A program made the position numbers and the translations under genes. DNA of 64,000 nt from Niallia taxi. Lineage in GTDB: Bacteria; Bacillota; Bacilli; Bacillales; Cytobacillaceae. The DNA lies in NCBI RefSeq assembly GCF_032818155.1, contig NZ_CP102589.1, positions 792,001 to 856,000 on the forward strand. The letters run 5' to 3'. Below are positions 44,861 to 54,314 of the stretch, one piece after another. The first letter of the stretch is position 1; every line of letters starts with the position of its first letter. A model generated the notes under the pieces. It made no database searches and was not told where the DNA came from. It saw only the letters and a program-made list of their open reading frames with translations.

Positions 44861-46129
44861 TTGACAAAATCTAAAAAAAAAATTTTATGGATTATTACTT
44901 GTAGTTTTATTGTTATTACAATACTAATTTTGTATAAGTTAAAACAAGATTCAAGTACTATGGAAGCAAAATCAGCAATAGGAGGCCATGGAGTCAATAT
45001 TCATTTTAGAGGAGATCCAATCGATATAGAATTAATAGAAAAAGCTGGCTTTAAATATGTTAGGACAGACCTAAATTGGTCTGCAGTAGAAAAAGATAAA
45101 CAAGACTATGATTTTGAAGAAACTGGATACGATAAATTAACTCAGTCTTTACTAGAATCTAAAATTAAACCTTATTATATTTTAGATTACAGTAACAAAT
45201 TATATGAAGAAAGACAGTCAATAGTCACAGAAAAGGGTAGGGAAGCTTTTGGAGATTTTGTGACCCAAGCAACACAAAGATATAGAAATAATGGAATAAT
45301 ATGGGAAATATGGAATGAGCCTAATGGAGGATTTTGGGATCCTAAACCTAACCATGAAGAATATGCTTTACTTGTTAAAAAAGTATCACAAATAATTAAA
45401 AAAAATGATCCATCAGGGATTGTAGTTGCTCCGGCATTGGCATATATAAATCAAGATGCCTTGGCATGGTTAAATGAGATTGCAAAACTTGGTGCCTTTG
45501 ATTATATTGATGCCGTTTCTGTTCATCCATATCGAAGTACTAACCCAGAAACTGTTAGTGGTGATTATTTAAATTTAAGGAATTTAATTTCCAAGTATAC
45601 TTCAAAGAATATCCCAATAATATCTGGTGAATGGGGCTATTCAACAGGAGTAGGGTGGTCGGGATTAAACTTAACGGATTCGCAACAAGCTGAATATGCA
45701 GTTAGAATGTTTTTAATTAATAAGTATATGAATATACCAATTAGCATATGGTATGATTGGAAAGATAGTGGAACAGATCCTGCAGATGGAAATCAAAATT
45801 TTGGTTTAAGAGAAAATAATTTGATTACTCCTAAGCTTTCTTATTTAGGTCTTAAAACAGTTAATAAGACTTTGAATGGGTATGAATTTGATAAAAGACT
45901 TTCTACTGATAGTGATAATGACTACGTATTAGTATTTAGGAACAAGCACGACGATAAAATATTTGTATGTTGGACTACAAGTACTGAAAAACATGAAATA
46001 CAATTAACCGAAAATATAGCGGGTAATATAAATTCGATGTACGGTGAAAATATAGGATTTGTAAAGAAAAATAATTCGAAAATAAATGTAACAACAAGTC
46101 CTATATATATATTGCAAAAAAAAGAATAA
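44861..46129 (+). CDS. GH39-like glycosidase, membrane-anchored (PslG-like)
   Basis: 422 residues: an N-terminal signal-anchor (about 8-25) and a TIM-barrel glycosidase. Acid/base Glu153 lies in WEIWNEPNGG and nucleophile Glu257 in IPIISGEWGYSTG, with the clan GH-A spacing; GHGVNIHFRG opens the barrel. PslG of Pseudomonas is a comparable GH39 enzyme that cleaves its own exopolysaccharide inside the biosynthetic cluster. Here it would act outside the membrane on the nascent polymer. TTG start. Family assignment is by motifs, moderate certainty. Confidence 0.8.
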   Translation: MTKSKKKILWIITCSFIVITILILYKLKQDSSTMEAKSAIGGHGVNIHFRGDPIDIELIEKAGFKYVRTDLNWSAVEKDKQDYDFEETGYDKLTQSLLESKIKPYYILDYSNKLYEERQSIVTEKGREAFGDFVTQATQRYRNNGIIWEIWNEPNGGFWDPKPNHEEYALLVKKVSQIIKKNDPSGIVVAPALAYINQDALAWLNEIAKLGAFDYIDAVSVHPYRSTNPETVSGDYLNLRNLISKYTSKNIPIISGEWGYSTGVGWSGLNLTDSQQAEYAVRMFLINKYMNIPISIWYDWKDSGTDPADGNQNFGLRENNLITPKLSYLGLKTVNKTLNGYEFDKRLSTDSDNDYVLVFRNKHDDKIFVCWTTSTEKHEIQLTENIAGNINSMYGENIGFVKKNNSKINVTTSPIYILQKKE

Positions 46130-46237
46130 TTATAAATGTATTGTAATCAAGTTAAAAGTCTGATTACCATTAATGCATTTTAATTTAGATAAAACAGTAA
46201 ATTACGAATTCTATATTTTATATTTGGGAGGGCATAA

Positions 46238-47608
46238 ATGAAGTTAGTATTATTATCAGGTGGTTCTGGGAAAAGGCTTTGGCCTCTATCAAATGATGCC
46301 CGTTCTAAGCAGTTTTTAAAAGTTTTAGATGACGAAAATAATAATAGAGTTTCTATGGTACAAAGAGTTTATAATCAACTAGAAAAAGTTGGTTTAGGGG
46401 ATTCAGCTATAATTGCTACTAGTGCATCTCAAGTAGATATGATTAAAAATCAAATTGGCAGCAATGTATCTATTGTGGTTGAACCTGAAAGAAGAGATAC
46501 TTTTCCAGCAATAGCATTGTCTGCATCTTTTTTATACTCAGAAAGAAGTATAGACATGGATGAAGTCATTGTAGTCTTACCCGTTGATCCTTATGTTGAT
46601 GATGCCTTTTTTCATAAAGTTGTTCAATTAGAAGATATACTAGATGAATCTGGTGCAGATTTAGCATTAATGGGGGTTACACCAACCTTTCCATCTTCTA
46701 AATATGGTTATATCGTTCCAAAAAAAGGGGCAGAAAGTGCCTATTTGGAAGTAAGTCATTTTAAGGAAAAACCAACTGAAAAGCAAGCTGAAGTTTTGAT
46801 GAAAAATGGTGCACTTTGGAATTGTGGAGTATTTGCTTTTAAATTATCATTTATAATTGAGATGATTGAAAATTTGGGATTACCTACAAGTTATTTAGAA
46901 CTCAAGAAAGAATATGAGAAGTTTAATAAGAACAGTTTCGATTACGAAGTTGTGGAAAAAGCAAAAGAAATAGTAGCTTTATCCTATGATGGTTACTGGA
47001 AGGATTTAGGGACATGGAATACGCTTACTGAGGAAATGTCCACAAGTATTATGGGGATGGGGACAATTAGTGAAGATAGTACAAATGTTCACTTAATAAA
47101 TGAATTGGAAATTCCTGTGGCGGTTTTAGGTGGTAGAGATTTAATTGTTGCAGCTTCCCCAGATGGAATTTTGGTAAGTGATAAACAAGCTAGTCCAAAA
47201 TTAAAAGAATTAATCACTGATTTTGATCAACGTCCAATGTACGAAGAACGAATTTGGGGTTGGTATAAAATTCTTGATTTTGTTAAATATGATAAAGAAA
47301 AAGAAGTAATTACTAAGAAAATATGTATTCACAATGGTAAAAGCTTAAGTTATCATTATCATGAGTATCGTACAGAAGTTTGGACCATTGTTAAAGGGTG
47401 TGGACAATTAATATTGAATGATGAGATTAAGCAGGTTAATACAGGAGATATAGTAGAGATATCCCCCTTTGTACGACATGCTATACGTGCAATTGAAGAA
47501 TTAGAGATTATTGAAGTGCAAAGTGGTCCCAATATCCTTGAAGAAGATATTAAGGAACCCATTTCCAATTGGAATAAGATAAAAACAATATTGCAGATAA
47601 CAGATTGA
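46238..47608 (+). CDS. Mannose-1-phosphate guanylyltransferase with C-terminal cupin
   Basis: 456 residues. The nucleotidyltransferase domain (about 1-290) has LLSGGSGKRLWPLSNDARSKQF and the FKEKP motif. The C-terminal cupin (about 340-450) has HYHEYRTEVWTIVKG, the sequence usual for phosphomannose isomerase-type tails. It makes GDP-mannose; the cupin may give phosphomannose isomerase activity in full bifunctional enzymes, not certain here. It implies mannose or a derivative in the polymer. GGGAGGGC site before the ATG. Confidence 0.9.
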   Translation: MKLVLLSGGSGKRLWPLSNDARSKQFLKVLDDENNNRVSMVQRVYNQLEKVGLGDSAIIATSASQVDMIKNQIGSNVSIVVEPERRDTFPAIALSASFLYSERSIDMDEVIVVLPVDPYVDDAFFHKVVQLEDILDESGADLALMGVTPTFPSSKYGYIVPKKGAESAYLEVSHFKEKPTEKQAEVLMKNGALWNCGVFAFKLSFIIEMIENLGLPTSYLELKKEYEKFNKNSFDYEVVEKAKEIVALSYDGYWKDLGTWNTLTEEMSTSIMGMGTISEDSTNVHLINELEIPVAVLGGRDLIVAASPDGILVSDKQASPKLKELITDFDQRPMYEERIWGWYKILDFVKYDKEKEVITKKICIHNGKSLSYHYHEYRTEVWTIVKGCGQLILNDEIKQVNTGDIVEISPFVRHAIRAIEELEIIEVQSGPNILEEDIKEPISNWNKIKTILQITD

Positions 47609-47708
47609 TTTTTATAGGTATTATCTAGATATAAGTATACCTACCATGTAAGGAATCTTAAAAATATATTATTAAGATTGTAAAATTGATATAGTAAAGG
47701 AGTTAATA

Positions 47709-49046
47709 ATGACTAATATCACAGTAGCAGGAACCGGTTATGTAGGACTAGTCACGGGTGTTTGCTTAGCTGAAGTGGGTCATTCAGTTACATGTGTGGA
47801 TAATATTCAGGATAAGATTGACCTTTTGAAAAAAGGTATATCCCCTATTTATGAACCACAGTTGGATGAACTGATTGTTAAAAATACTCAAGCTAGTAAA
47901 CTAGCGTTTACGACTGATTATGAAAGTGCCTATGCTCAATCAGATGTTATCTTAATTGGGGTAGGAACTCCAGAAAACGAGGATGGATCAGCAAACTTAA
48001 ACTTTGTTTATACAGTTGCCCGCCAAATTGCGGAAAATATTCAAAGAGATTGTCTTGTTGTCATTAAGTCAACGGTTCCTATTGGGACAAATGATAAGGT
48101 GGAAGTCTTCATTAAGAACCACTTAAAACGTGATGTTAATGTAGAAGTTGCATCTAATCCAGAATTCCTTGCACAAGGGACAGCAGTTAAAGACACATTA
48201 AATGCATCTCGTATTGTTATTGGAGTTGAAAGTGATAGAGCGAAGGAAGTGCTGACTGGTATCTATGAGCCATTTAATCAACCAATTCTTACTATGAACC
48301 GTCGCAGTGCAGAGATGGTTAAGTATGCTTCAAATGACTTCTTGGCACTAAAGATCTCCTTTGTAAATGATATCGCTAACCTTTGTGAAGCTGTCGGTGC
48401 TAATATTGAAGATGTTACGAACGGAATGAGCTATGATGCTCGTATTGGTAATAAGTTCTTGAACCCTGGAATTGGTTATGGCGGATCTTGCTTCCCGAAA
48501 GATACGAAGGCTTTGCATTGGTTATCTGAGGAAGAAGGTTATGTCCTTCGTACGGTTAAAGCTGCAATTGAAGTAAATGAAAAGCAACGCTTTAAGTTGA
48601 TTAAGAAAGCAAGACAAGATTTCCCTACTTTCCAAGGATTGAAGGTAGCTGTTCTAGGATTAACTTTCAAGCCGGGGACGGATGACTTAAGGGAAGCTCC
48701 ATCTATACCAAACGTTCGTTTGTTATTGAATCAAGGTGCAAAAGTTCATGCATTTGATCCAGTTGGAGTGGAGAACTTTAAGAAAATTTATCCGACACAA
48801 GTTGTATACGAAGATAGTCCAGAAAAGGCTTTGGAAGATGCGGATCTATGCTTTGTGTTTACAGAGTGGGATGAAATAAAAAAAATTAATTTGAACTTGT
48901 TTAGAGAAAAAATGAAGACTCCATATATATATGATGGACGTAATTGTTATTCATTGGCTGCAGCAAAGGAAGCTGGTATCAACTATCAATCTATTGGTAG
49001 ACCTGATGTAAATGAGTTTATAGTTAAAGAAGAAATAGTTTTATAA
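47709..49046 (+). CDS. ugd: UDP-glucose 6-dehydrogenase
   Basis: 445 residues of the UDP-glucose/GDP-mannose dehydrogenase family. The NAD site is AGTGYVGLVTG (residues 7-17). The substrate-binding NPEFLAQGTAVKD and the catalytic Cys261 in GYGGSCFPKD are present, and the C-terminal domain includes FKPGTDDLREAPS. It oxidises UDP-glucose (from GalU) to UDP-glucuronate, feeding the epimerase at 42418. It is less AT-rich than the genes before it, which may mark the edge of an acquired block. A terminator follows. Confidence 0.95.
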   Translation: MTNITVAGTGYVGLVTGVCLAEVGHSVTCVDNIQDKIDLLKKGISPIYEPQLDELIVKNTQASKLAFTTDYESAYAQSDVILIGVGTPENEDGSANLNFVYTVARQIAENIQRDCLVVIKSTVPIGTNDKVEVFIKNHLKRDVNVEVASNPEFLAQGTAVKDTLNASRIVIGVESDRAKEVLTGIYEPFNQPILTMNRRSAEMVKYASNDFLALKISFVNDIANLCEAVGANIEDVTNGMSYDARIGNKFLNPGIGYGGSCFPKDTKALHWLSEEEGYVLRTVKAAIEVNEKQRFKLIKKARQDFPTFQGLKVAVLGLTFKPGTDDLREAPSIPNVRLLLNQGAKVHAFDPVGVENFKKIYPTQVVYEDSPEKALEDADLCFVFTEWDEIKKINLNLFREKMKTPYIYDGRNCYSLAAAKEAGINYQSIGRPDVNEFIVKEEIVL

Positions 49047-49055
49047 GATATAAGA

Positions 49056-49090
49056 TAGAGTCCTCTCCTACACAAGGAAGGGCTCTTTTT
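49056..49090 (+). terminator. Terminator after ugd
   Basis: AGAGTCCTCTCCT faces AAGGAAGGGCTCT (with wobble) and runs into TTTTTTT. Confidence 0.8.
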
Positions 49091-49352
49091 TTCCGCTTTA
49101 TCCTAAACTTTCTATCCAAAAAGGGCAAAAAAAGTCGTATCCTCCTTCACTTTGGTAAGTTAGGAGCCAATTTAAGAATTAGGGATCCTGCACGAAGGTT
49201 GAGGAGAAATAAGGATTTTTGTTATATTATCCAAATTTATAACATATTGGATTTATATGCGGTTTAATATAGTAAAAAATCCCACATGTATTTTTAGTAG
49301 ATAAATGGTATGATAATCTTCTAATGGGTAATTTGGCATAGGGGAGTACTTA
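49091..49352. other. Intergenic region between ugd and the second SGNH gene
   Basis: AT-rich with no gene-like frame. It contains GGGGAG just before the next start codon, which gives that gene its ribosome site. No recognisable operator. Confidence 0.4.
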
Positions 49353-50615
49353 ATGAGAGGTAAAAAAAGACCAGTAATTTGGATACTATTATTAATATTA
49401 GTTTGTGTAGGAGTAATTTATATGGGGGAATTACATAATACTACAATAACAGCCCAAAAAAAGGAGGAACTTTTCAAAAACAATAGAGAAACGAATATAA
49501 CAATTGATCCAGATGCGGTTACAGCGGAGAAAGTTAAATGGATTGATAGCTTTATTGAAAATAAAGTTATTCAAGAACCAGAAAAAGAAATTAGTGAAGC
49601 AGAATTTTTAGTTTTATTATTTAAAATATATAATGTTTCACCATTGGTCACAGATAACTCTGATAACTGGGCTGCAGGATATTATGAGAAAGCGGAAGAA
49701 GAATATGGCTATAAATTTTGGGAGGAAAATAGAATAAATGATAAAATCACTAAGATCCATGCTTTTGAGATGATGAGTTCTATATTAGGTGAAGAGCTTT
49801 TAGGTGAAAAGGCAACTGATTTTTTTATGAATACTGGATTTAGTAATCTACTCATTTTTAAAACGAATAGCCAATTTATTTCTCGTAAAGAAGGAATAAA
49901 TATTGTTGATTCTGTTTCAAAAAGTGGTTTTTATACATTTCAAAAGTTGAATAGTAAAAAGAAAGAAACATTTGTGTTTCTAGGTGACTCTATATCTTTA
50001 GGGTGGAACATTAATAAACAATTGGCCCCAAGTAAATATGGTTTTCCTAATTTAGTTGGAAATGAACTTTCTTATTATCACATTTACAATTTATCAATGC
50101 GTGGTCAAACAACTACAGAACTTTTAAATAACTTAGAGAATCCTTTGTATCAGTTTAAATTAAAGAGCTCAAAAGCTATCTGTATAGATATAGGTAGTGT
50201 AGATTTATTAGAAGCTTCACAACCATACTTGGAGAAAATACGTGATGGAAATGGTGCTTTACCATCTATAAAACAAGCGTCTATGATTAAAAGTGCAACA
50301 GATGATGTAATAACTAATACACAAAAAATAATCAGTAAGTTAAGAGCGATATCTGATTCTCCTATTTATTTGTATAGTTTATATAATCCTATACCTATAG
50401 GTACTACAGGTGAAACTTTTGGAGACTCCATTCTGATGACTATAAATAAACAATTCAAGAAAATAGCAAAAAGTGAACCTTCTGTAATATACATTGATAG
50501 TTTTAACTCATTTAAAGGGAATGAAAAGAAGTTCGTAATAACTGACGAAATTCATCCAACTTATGAGGGACAAAAGGTGCTTGCATCCTTACTGATAAAT
50601 GAAATGTCGAATTAG
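49353..50615 (+). CDS. SGNH/GDSL hydrolase with membrane anchor and SLH-like region
   Basis: 420 residues: N-terminal signal-anchor (about 7-25) and a helical region (about 55-195) that weakly recalls S-layer-homology repeats. The SGNH hydrolase domain carries FVFLGDSISLGW (Ser213) and the catalytic pair in TDEIHPTYEGQ (Asp398, His401), all complete. Enzymes of this type can deacetylate polysaccharides, which would oppose the two acetyltransferases upstream. It is transcribed alone at the end of the exopolysaccharide cluster. Confidence 0.82.
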   Translation: MRGKKRPVIWILLLILVCVGVIYMGELHNTTITAQKKEELFKNNRETNITIDPDAVTAEKVKWIDSFIENKVIQEPEKEISEAEFLVLLFKIYNVSPLVTDNSDNWAAGYYEKAEEEYGYKFWEENRINDKITKIHAFEMMSSILGEELLGEKATDFFMNTGFSNLLIFKTNSQFISRKEGINIVDSVSKSGFYTFQKLNSKKKETFVFLGDSISLGWNINKQLAPSKYGFPNLVGNELSYYHIYNLSMRGQTTTELLNNLENPLYQFKLKSSKAICIDIGSVDLLEASQPYLEKIRDGNGALPSIKQASMIKSATDDVITNTQKIISKLRAISDSPIYLYSLYNPIPIGTTGETFGDSILMTINKQFKKIAKSEPSVIYIDSFNSFKGNEKKFVITDEIHPTYEGQKVLASLLINEMSN

Positions 50616-50696
50616 TATTAGATATAACTTGCTAGTAAATATGTTATTAAATCGATTGTATATACATTGATTTCATTTTATTAGCTATCTAAAATG

Positions 50697-50735
50697 AAAA
50701 AATCTCTTCAAATATTTCTAGAAGGGGTTTTTTTG
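50697..50735 (+). terminator. Terminator after the SGNH hydrolase gene
   Basis: AAAAATCTCTTC pairs with GAAGGGGTTTTT (two G-U) around an 11-base loop and ends in T residues. Confidence 0.7.
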
Positions 50736-50802
50736 GTATTTCATCGTTACCCCAACCCTTCCCTCCAATAAGGACACAAAATCCCCACCAAAATTGTAAT
50801 TG

Positions 50803-50816
50803 TGTATACGCTTACA
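50803..50816 (+). promoter_or_regulatory. cre-like site upstream of the PTS operon
   Basis: TGTATACGCTTACA fits the cre consensus with one mismatch. It is 43 bases before the regulator start, consistent with CcpA control of a sugar operon. Confidence 0.6.
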
Positions 50817-50858
50817 CGTTGGTAAGATAAGAGCATAGAAACGAGGTGATGGAAATTC

Positions 50859-52355
50859 ATGAATAAGCGTCAATGTGAAATCATTGATATTTTGCTTGGG
50901 GAAAGGAAGTTTGTGACGGCTTCTGAATTGGCAGTGAGGCTGTCTGTGTCGAGGAAAACGATTTATCGTGATATGCAGGATATTGCGGATAATTGCTCTG
51001 ATTACAGGCTGACGAAGAAGGAGAATAATGGCTATTTGCTTGAGGAAGTGGATAGTGTTTCTCTTAGTGATCAGTTTGAGCATCCTGATGAGAGGCGGCT
51101 GGATTTGCTGTTGTTTCTTCTTTCCATCGCTCCTTGTAAGACCTCGATTCAGAAAATATCGGAGCGGTATTTTGTCAGCCAAAGCTCAATTTTGAATGAC
51201 TTTAAGCATATTGAGAGGAAGCTGGCTCCTTATAATATCAAGCTGTCGCGGACAAATGAAGGAACCTTTATTAATGGTGATCAGTTCTCTCTTTACCGGC
51301 TGATGGCTGTTATTATTGAAAGCTATTTAACGCAAATAGGTGATCTCTTTTGTCAGTATGATATTCCTGATTCCATTAAGGACATCCAAGTGAGGAACAG
51401 TAAACTTGGTGAAATTAAGCGAATTCTCCATGAGTTTCAAGAGGAACAGGACTTGCTGTTGGATCAGCCCTATTATTTAACCTTATTTTGTTCGCTATTA
51501 GCTATTGTTGAAAAGCAGACACACCAGCTTCAGCCGTTTCCGAATGAAGAAATGATTTATGAACTAATAGACACTAATTCTGCCATTTATCCGATGACTA
51601 TTGCGTTAGCCAGAAAGCTAGAACGGCAGTATTCCTTCCAATTGAAGCAAAATGAAATGCTGAATCTCTACTATATTTTAAAAGCGTATAAGCTCAACTC
51701 CCGCTTCCTGCTTAATCAGCAAACAGAGGTTGTCTTGAACAGCCAGGTTATTACCTTGGCAGACCAGTTGATTTTAAGGGTTGCGAAAAACAGCGGCTAC
51801 CGGTTCACAGAGGACAGGGACTTGCGGGAAAGATTGACGATGCATCTTCACTCCATGGTTTACCGACTTAATCATCAAATTTATATTATTAATCCAATTT
51901 TGAAGTCCATTAAATCAAACTTCTCGAATATCTTTCAGCTTGTTAAATTTTCGGCTAATGAGCTTTTGGAAGAAAGCATCTATGATAAGCATTTAACAGA
52001 TGAAGAGATAGGCTATATTACTCTCTATTTTCAAATTTCCTATGATGACCGCTTTGCAAACCAGATTCCGATTCTCATTGAATGCACGAGTGGAGTTGGC
52101 ACATCTCATTTACTTAGTGAAAAAATCAGGAAAAACTTTCCGAATATTCACATTAATAAAATCATCGCTCAAGAGCGCATTAAGCAGTCTGATTATGATG
52201 ATGTTGAGCTTGTCATCTCAACAGTGAAGCAGCATAGCATCAGCGACAAGCCGACCATTCTTGTCAGTCCAATATTAAATGAAGATGATAAGTACAAGAT
52301 TGACCAGTTTATTAAGGATTACTATAAAAATCAGGTGATTATCTATAACAGATGA
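50859..52355 (+). CDS. PRD-containing transcriptional regulator (BglG/MtlR type)
   Basis: 498 residues. Two N-terminal helix-turn-helix domains (residues 4-60, LSVSRKTIYRDMQ, and about 80-130, VSQSSILNDFKHIER) are followed by two PRD domains (about 180-400). The second contains LHSMVYRLNHQ. A C-terminal EIIB-like domain has the phosphorylatable Cys409 in IECTSGVGTSHLL. Such proteins activate the adjacent PTS operon when their histidines are phosphorylated by HPr or EII. It heads the operon and lies 30 bases before the EIIA gene. There is no separate EIIA domain at the end. Confidence 0.9.
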   Translation: MNKRQCEIIDILLGERKFVTASELAVRLSVSRKTIYRDMQDIADNCSDYRLTKKENNGYLLEEVDSVSLSDQFEHPDERRLDLLLFLLSIAPCKTSIQKISERYFVSQSSILNDFKHIERKLAPYNIKLSRTNEGTFINGDQFSLYRLMAVIIESYLTQIGDLFCQYDIPDSIKDIQVRNSKLGEIKRILHEFQEEQDLLLDQPYYLTLFCSLLAIVEKQTHQLQPFPNEEMIYELIDTNSAIYPMTIALARKLERQYSFQLKQNEMLNLYYILKAYKLNSRFLLNQQTEVVLNSQVITLADQLILRVAKNSGYRFTEDRDLRERLTMHLHSMVYRLNHQIYIINPILKSIKSNFSNIFQLVKFSANELLEESIYDKHLTDEEIGYITLYFQISYDDRFANQIPILIECTSGVGTSHLLSEKIRKNFPNIHINKIIAQERIKQSDYDDVELVISTVKQHSISDKPTILVSPILNEDDKYKIDQFIKDYYKNQVIIYNR

Positions 52356-52385
52356 TTACAGTACTCAAGTAATAGGAGGATTAAG

Positions 52386-52862
52386 ATGGATGTACAAATG
52401 GATGATCTAGATTTTACGAAAGTTGTGACAGAGGATTTAATCAGTCTCGACTTGAAGTCGACGACAAAGATGGGCGTCATTGCAGAATTAACCAATCTAT
52501 TATTTGTAAACGGTTGCGTAACAGATGAAGCAGCTTTTATAGAGGATGTTCTTTACAGGGAAAGTGCTGGACCGACGGGCTTAGAAAAGGGCATTGCCAT
52601 TCCTCATGGCAAATCGGATTCTGTCCAGAAAACATCGATTGCGATTGGCAGGACAAATAAGGAGATAGAGTGGGAGTCTCTTGATGGAGGACCAATTAAT
52701 ATTATTATTTTGTTTGCTGTCAAGAATAGCGACAAGACAACAACACATATTAAGCTGCTTCAAAAGGTTGCTGTGCTCCTTGCTGATGAGGAGAAGATTG
52801 AAAAGTTTCAAACGCTGCAGACGAAAAGGGAGTTCATTGAAATCTTTGCTGAAAACAATTGA
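52386..52862 (+). CDS. PTS fructose-type EIIA
   Basis: 158 residues of the PTS_EIIA type-2 family. Active-site His74 in GIAIPHGKSD, and VLYRESAGPTGLEKG upstream of it, are diagnostic. It receives phosphate from HPr and passes it to the EIIB encoded next. GGAGG precedes the start. The sugar carried cannot be read from sequence; the fructose family also moves other ketoses and mannose-type sugars. Confidence 0.92.
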   Translation: MDVQMDDLDFTKVVTEDLISLDLKSTTKMGVIAELTNLLFVNGCVTDEAAFIEDVLYRESAGPTGLEKGIAIPHGKSDSVQKTSIAIGRTNKEIEWESLDGGPINIIILFAVKNSDKTTTHIKLLQKVAVLLADEEKIEKFQTLQTKREFIEIFAENN

Positions 52863-52876
52863 AGGAGGAAAAGGTT

Positions 52877-53194
52877 ATGAATATTGTTGGAATTTCTGCT
52901 TGTACATCTGGAATCGCTCATACGTATATTGCGAGGGAAAAGCTGATTAAGGCAGGGCAGGAGTTTGGCCATAAGGTCCGGATTGAGACACAAGGTACAA
53001 TCGGAATCGAAAATGAGCTTACTGCAACAGAGATACAGGAGGCCGATCTTGTTATCATTGCCGCAGACATTAAGGTAAGTGGAAAGGAGCGGTTTAAAGG
53101 CAAACGAATTATCGAGGTGCCGACCCATATTGCCATAAAAGCACCAAAGCAGTTATACAAAAAGATTGAAGCTGAATTAAACAAAAACCAGTGA
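52877..53194 (+). CDS. PTS fructose-type EIIB
   Basis: 105 residues from ATG 52877 behind GGAGGAAAAGG. The P-loop-like active site VGISACTSGIAHTYIA carries phosphorylated Cys9. The order EIIA-EIIB-EIIC on separate genes is as in the Frw/Fry-type systems. It phosphorylates the sugar as EIIC transports it. Confidence 0.93.
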   Translation: MNIVGISACTSGIAHTYIAREKLIKAGQEFGHKVRIETQGTIGIENELTATEIQEADLVIIAADIKVSGKERFKGKRIIEVPTHIAIKAPKQLYKKIEAELNKNQ

Positions 53195-53207
53195 AGGGGT
53201 CTTTTCT

Positions 53208-54296
53208 ATGCTGAAAAAACTGCAAATTAAAAAGCATGCATTAACTGCTATATCCTATATGCTTCCATTAGTAGTAGCATCAGGGCTACTAATTGCCATT
53301 GGAAATCTGACAGGCGGGACTGTCATTGGAAATTACCAAGCAGCATTTTCGATTCCGTCCGCTCTTGTCTCTTTAGGTGTTTTGGGAATGGGCTTGCTTG
53401 CTCCGGTCATAGCTGGGGCAATTGCCTACTCAATTGCAGACAGACCAGGGATAGCACCAGGCTTGCTGATGGGTCTTATCGCAAATGCGATTGGTGCTGG
53501 GTTCCTGGGCGGTATGCTTGGCGGTTTTATCGTCGGTTATTTCGTTCTCTTCTTGAAGAATAATTTGAAGGTGCCGAGATGGGCAGAGGGACTTATGCCG
53601 ATGATGATTATTCCGCTCATCTCAAGTCTGGTCGTTGGTCTCCTCATGTTCTTCGTGTTAGGGGTGCCAATCGTTTGGGCGACAGATGGAATGACAGCGT
53701 TCTTAACGAGCATGCAGGGCTCGATGCGCTTCTTGTTTGGTGCAATCTTAGGCGGCATGGCAGCCTTTGACTTCGGCGGTCCAGTCAATAAAGTCGCTTC
53801 CCTTTTTGCTGACGGTCTGTTACTTGAAGGAATTTACGAGCCAGAGGCAGTTAAAATATTGGCATCAATGGTGCCGCCATTCGGTGTCGCGATTTCATGG
53901 GTATTATCTAAAGCCTTGAAAAAGAAAAAATATACGAAATCAGAAGAGGATAATATTAAAATCGCCTTTCCAATGGGAGTTTGTATGATCACAGAAGGTG
54001 TTATCCCAATTGCTGCGGTTGATATTGTCAGAGTCGTGGTTTCCTGTACACTCGGTGCTGCAGTTGGCGGAGGCTTCTCAATGCTGTGGGGTGTGGGCTC
54101 ACCAGTGCCATCTGGCGGTATGTTCATTGTACCGGCAATGAATCATCCAATCCTGTTCTGTCTGGCATTGCTGATTGGTTCTGTCGTTACAGGCTTGATG
54201 CTGTTCTTCTGGAAGAAGGAGCCTGTAGAAAAAGCGGAAGAGGAAACAACAGAGGAAGAGGAAATGGACTTATCTGATATTAAAATCTCATTCTAA
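53208..54296 (+). CDS. PTS fructose-type EIIC permease
   Basis: 362 residues with about nine hydrophobic segments. Family motifs are SYMLPLVVASGLLIA, PGIAPGLLMG, GGMAAFDFGGPVNK and FPMGVCMITEGVIPIAA. The C-terminal tail is very acidic (EKAEEETTEEEEMD). It is the membrane channel of the PTS with the EIIA and EIIB encoded just upstream. Confidence 0.93.
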   Translation: MLKKLQIKKHALTAISYMLPLVVASGLLIAIGNLTGGTVIGNYQAAFSIPSALVSLGVLGMGLLAPVIAGAIAYSIADRPGIAPGLLMGLIANAIGAGFLGGMLGGFIVGYFVLFLKNNLKVPRWAEGLMPMMIIPLISSLVVGLLMFFVLGVPIVWATDGMTAFLTSMQGSMRFLFGAILGGMAAFDFGGPVNKVASLFADGLLLEGIYEPEAVKILASMVPPFGVAISWVLSKALKKKKYTKSEEDNIKIAFPMGVCMITEGVIPIAAVDIVRVVVSCTLGAAVGGGFSMLWGVGSPVPSGGMFIVPAMNHPILFCLALLIGSVVTGLMLFFWKKEPVEKAEEETTEEEEMDLSDIKISF

Positions 54297-54314
54297 TCAG
54301 GAGGGAAAAAGCTT

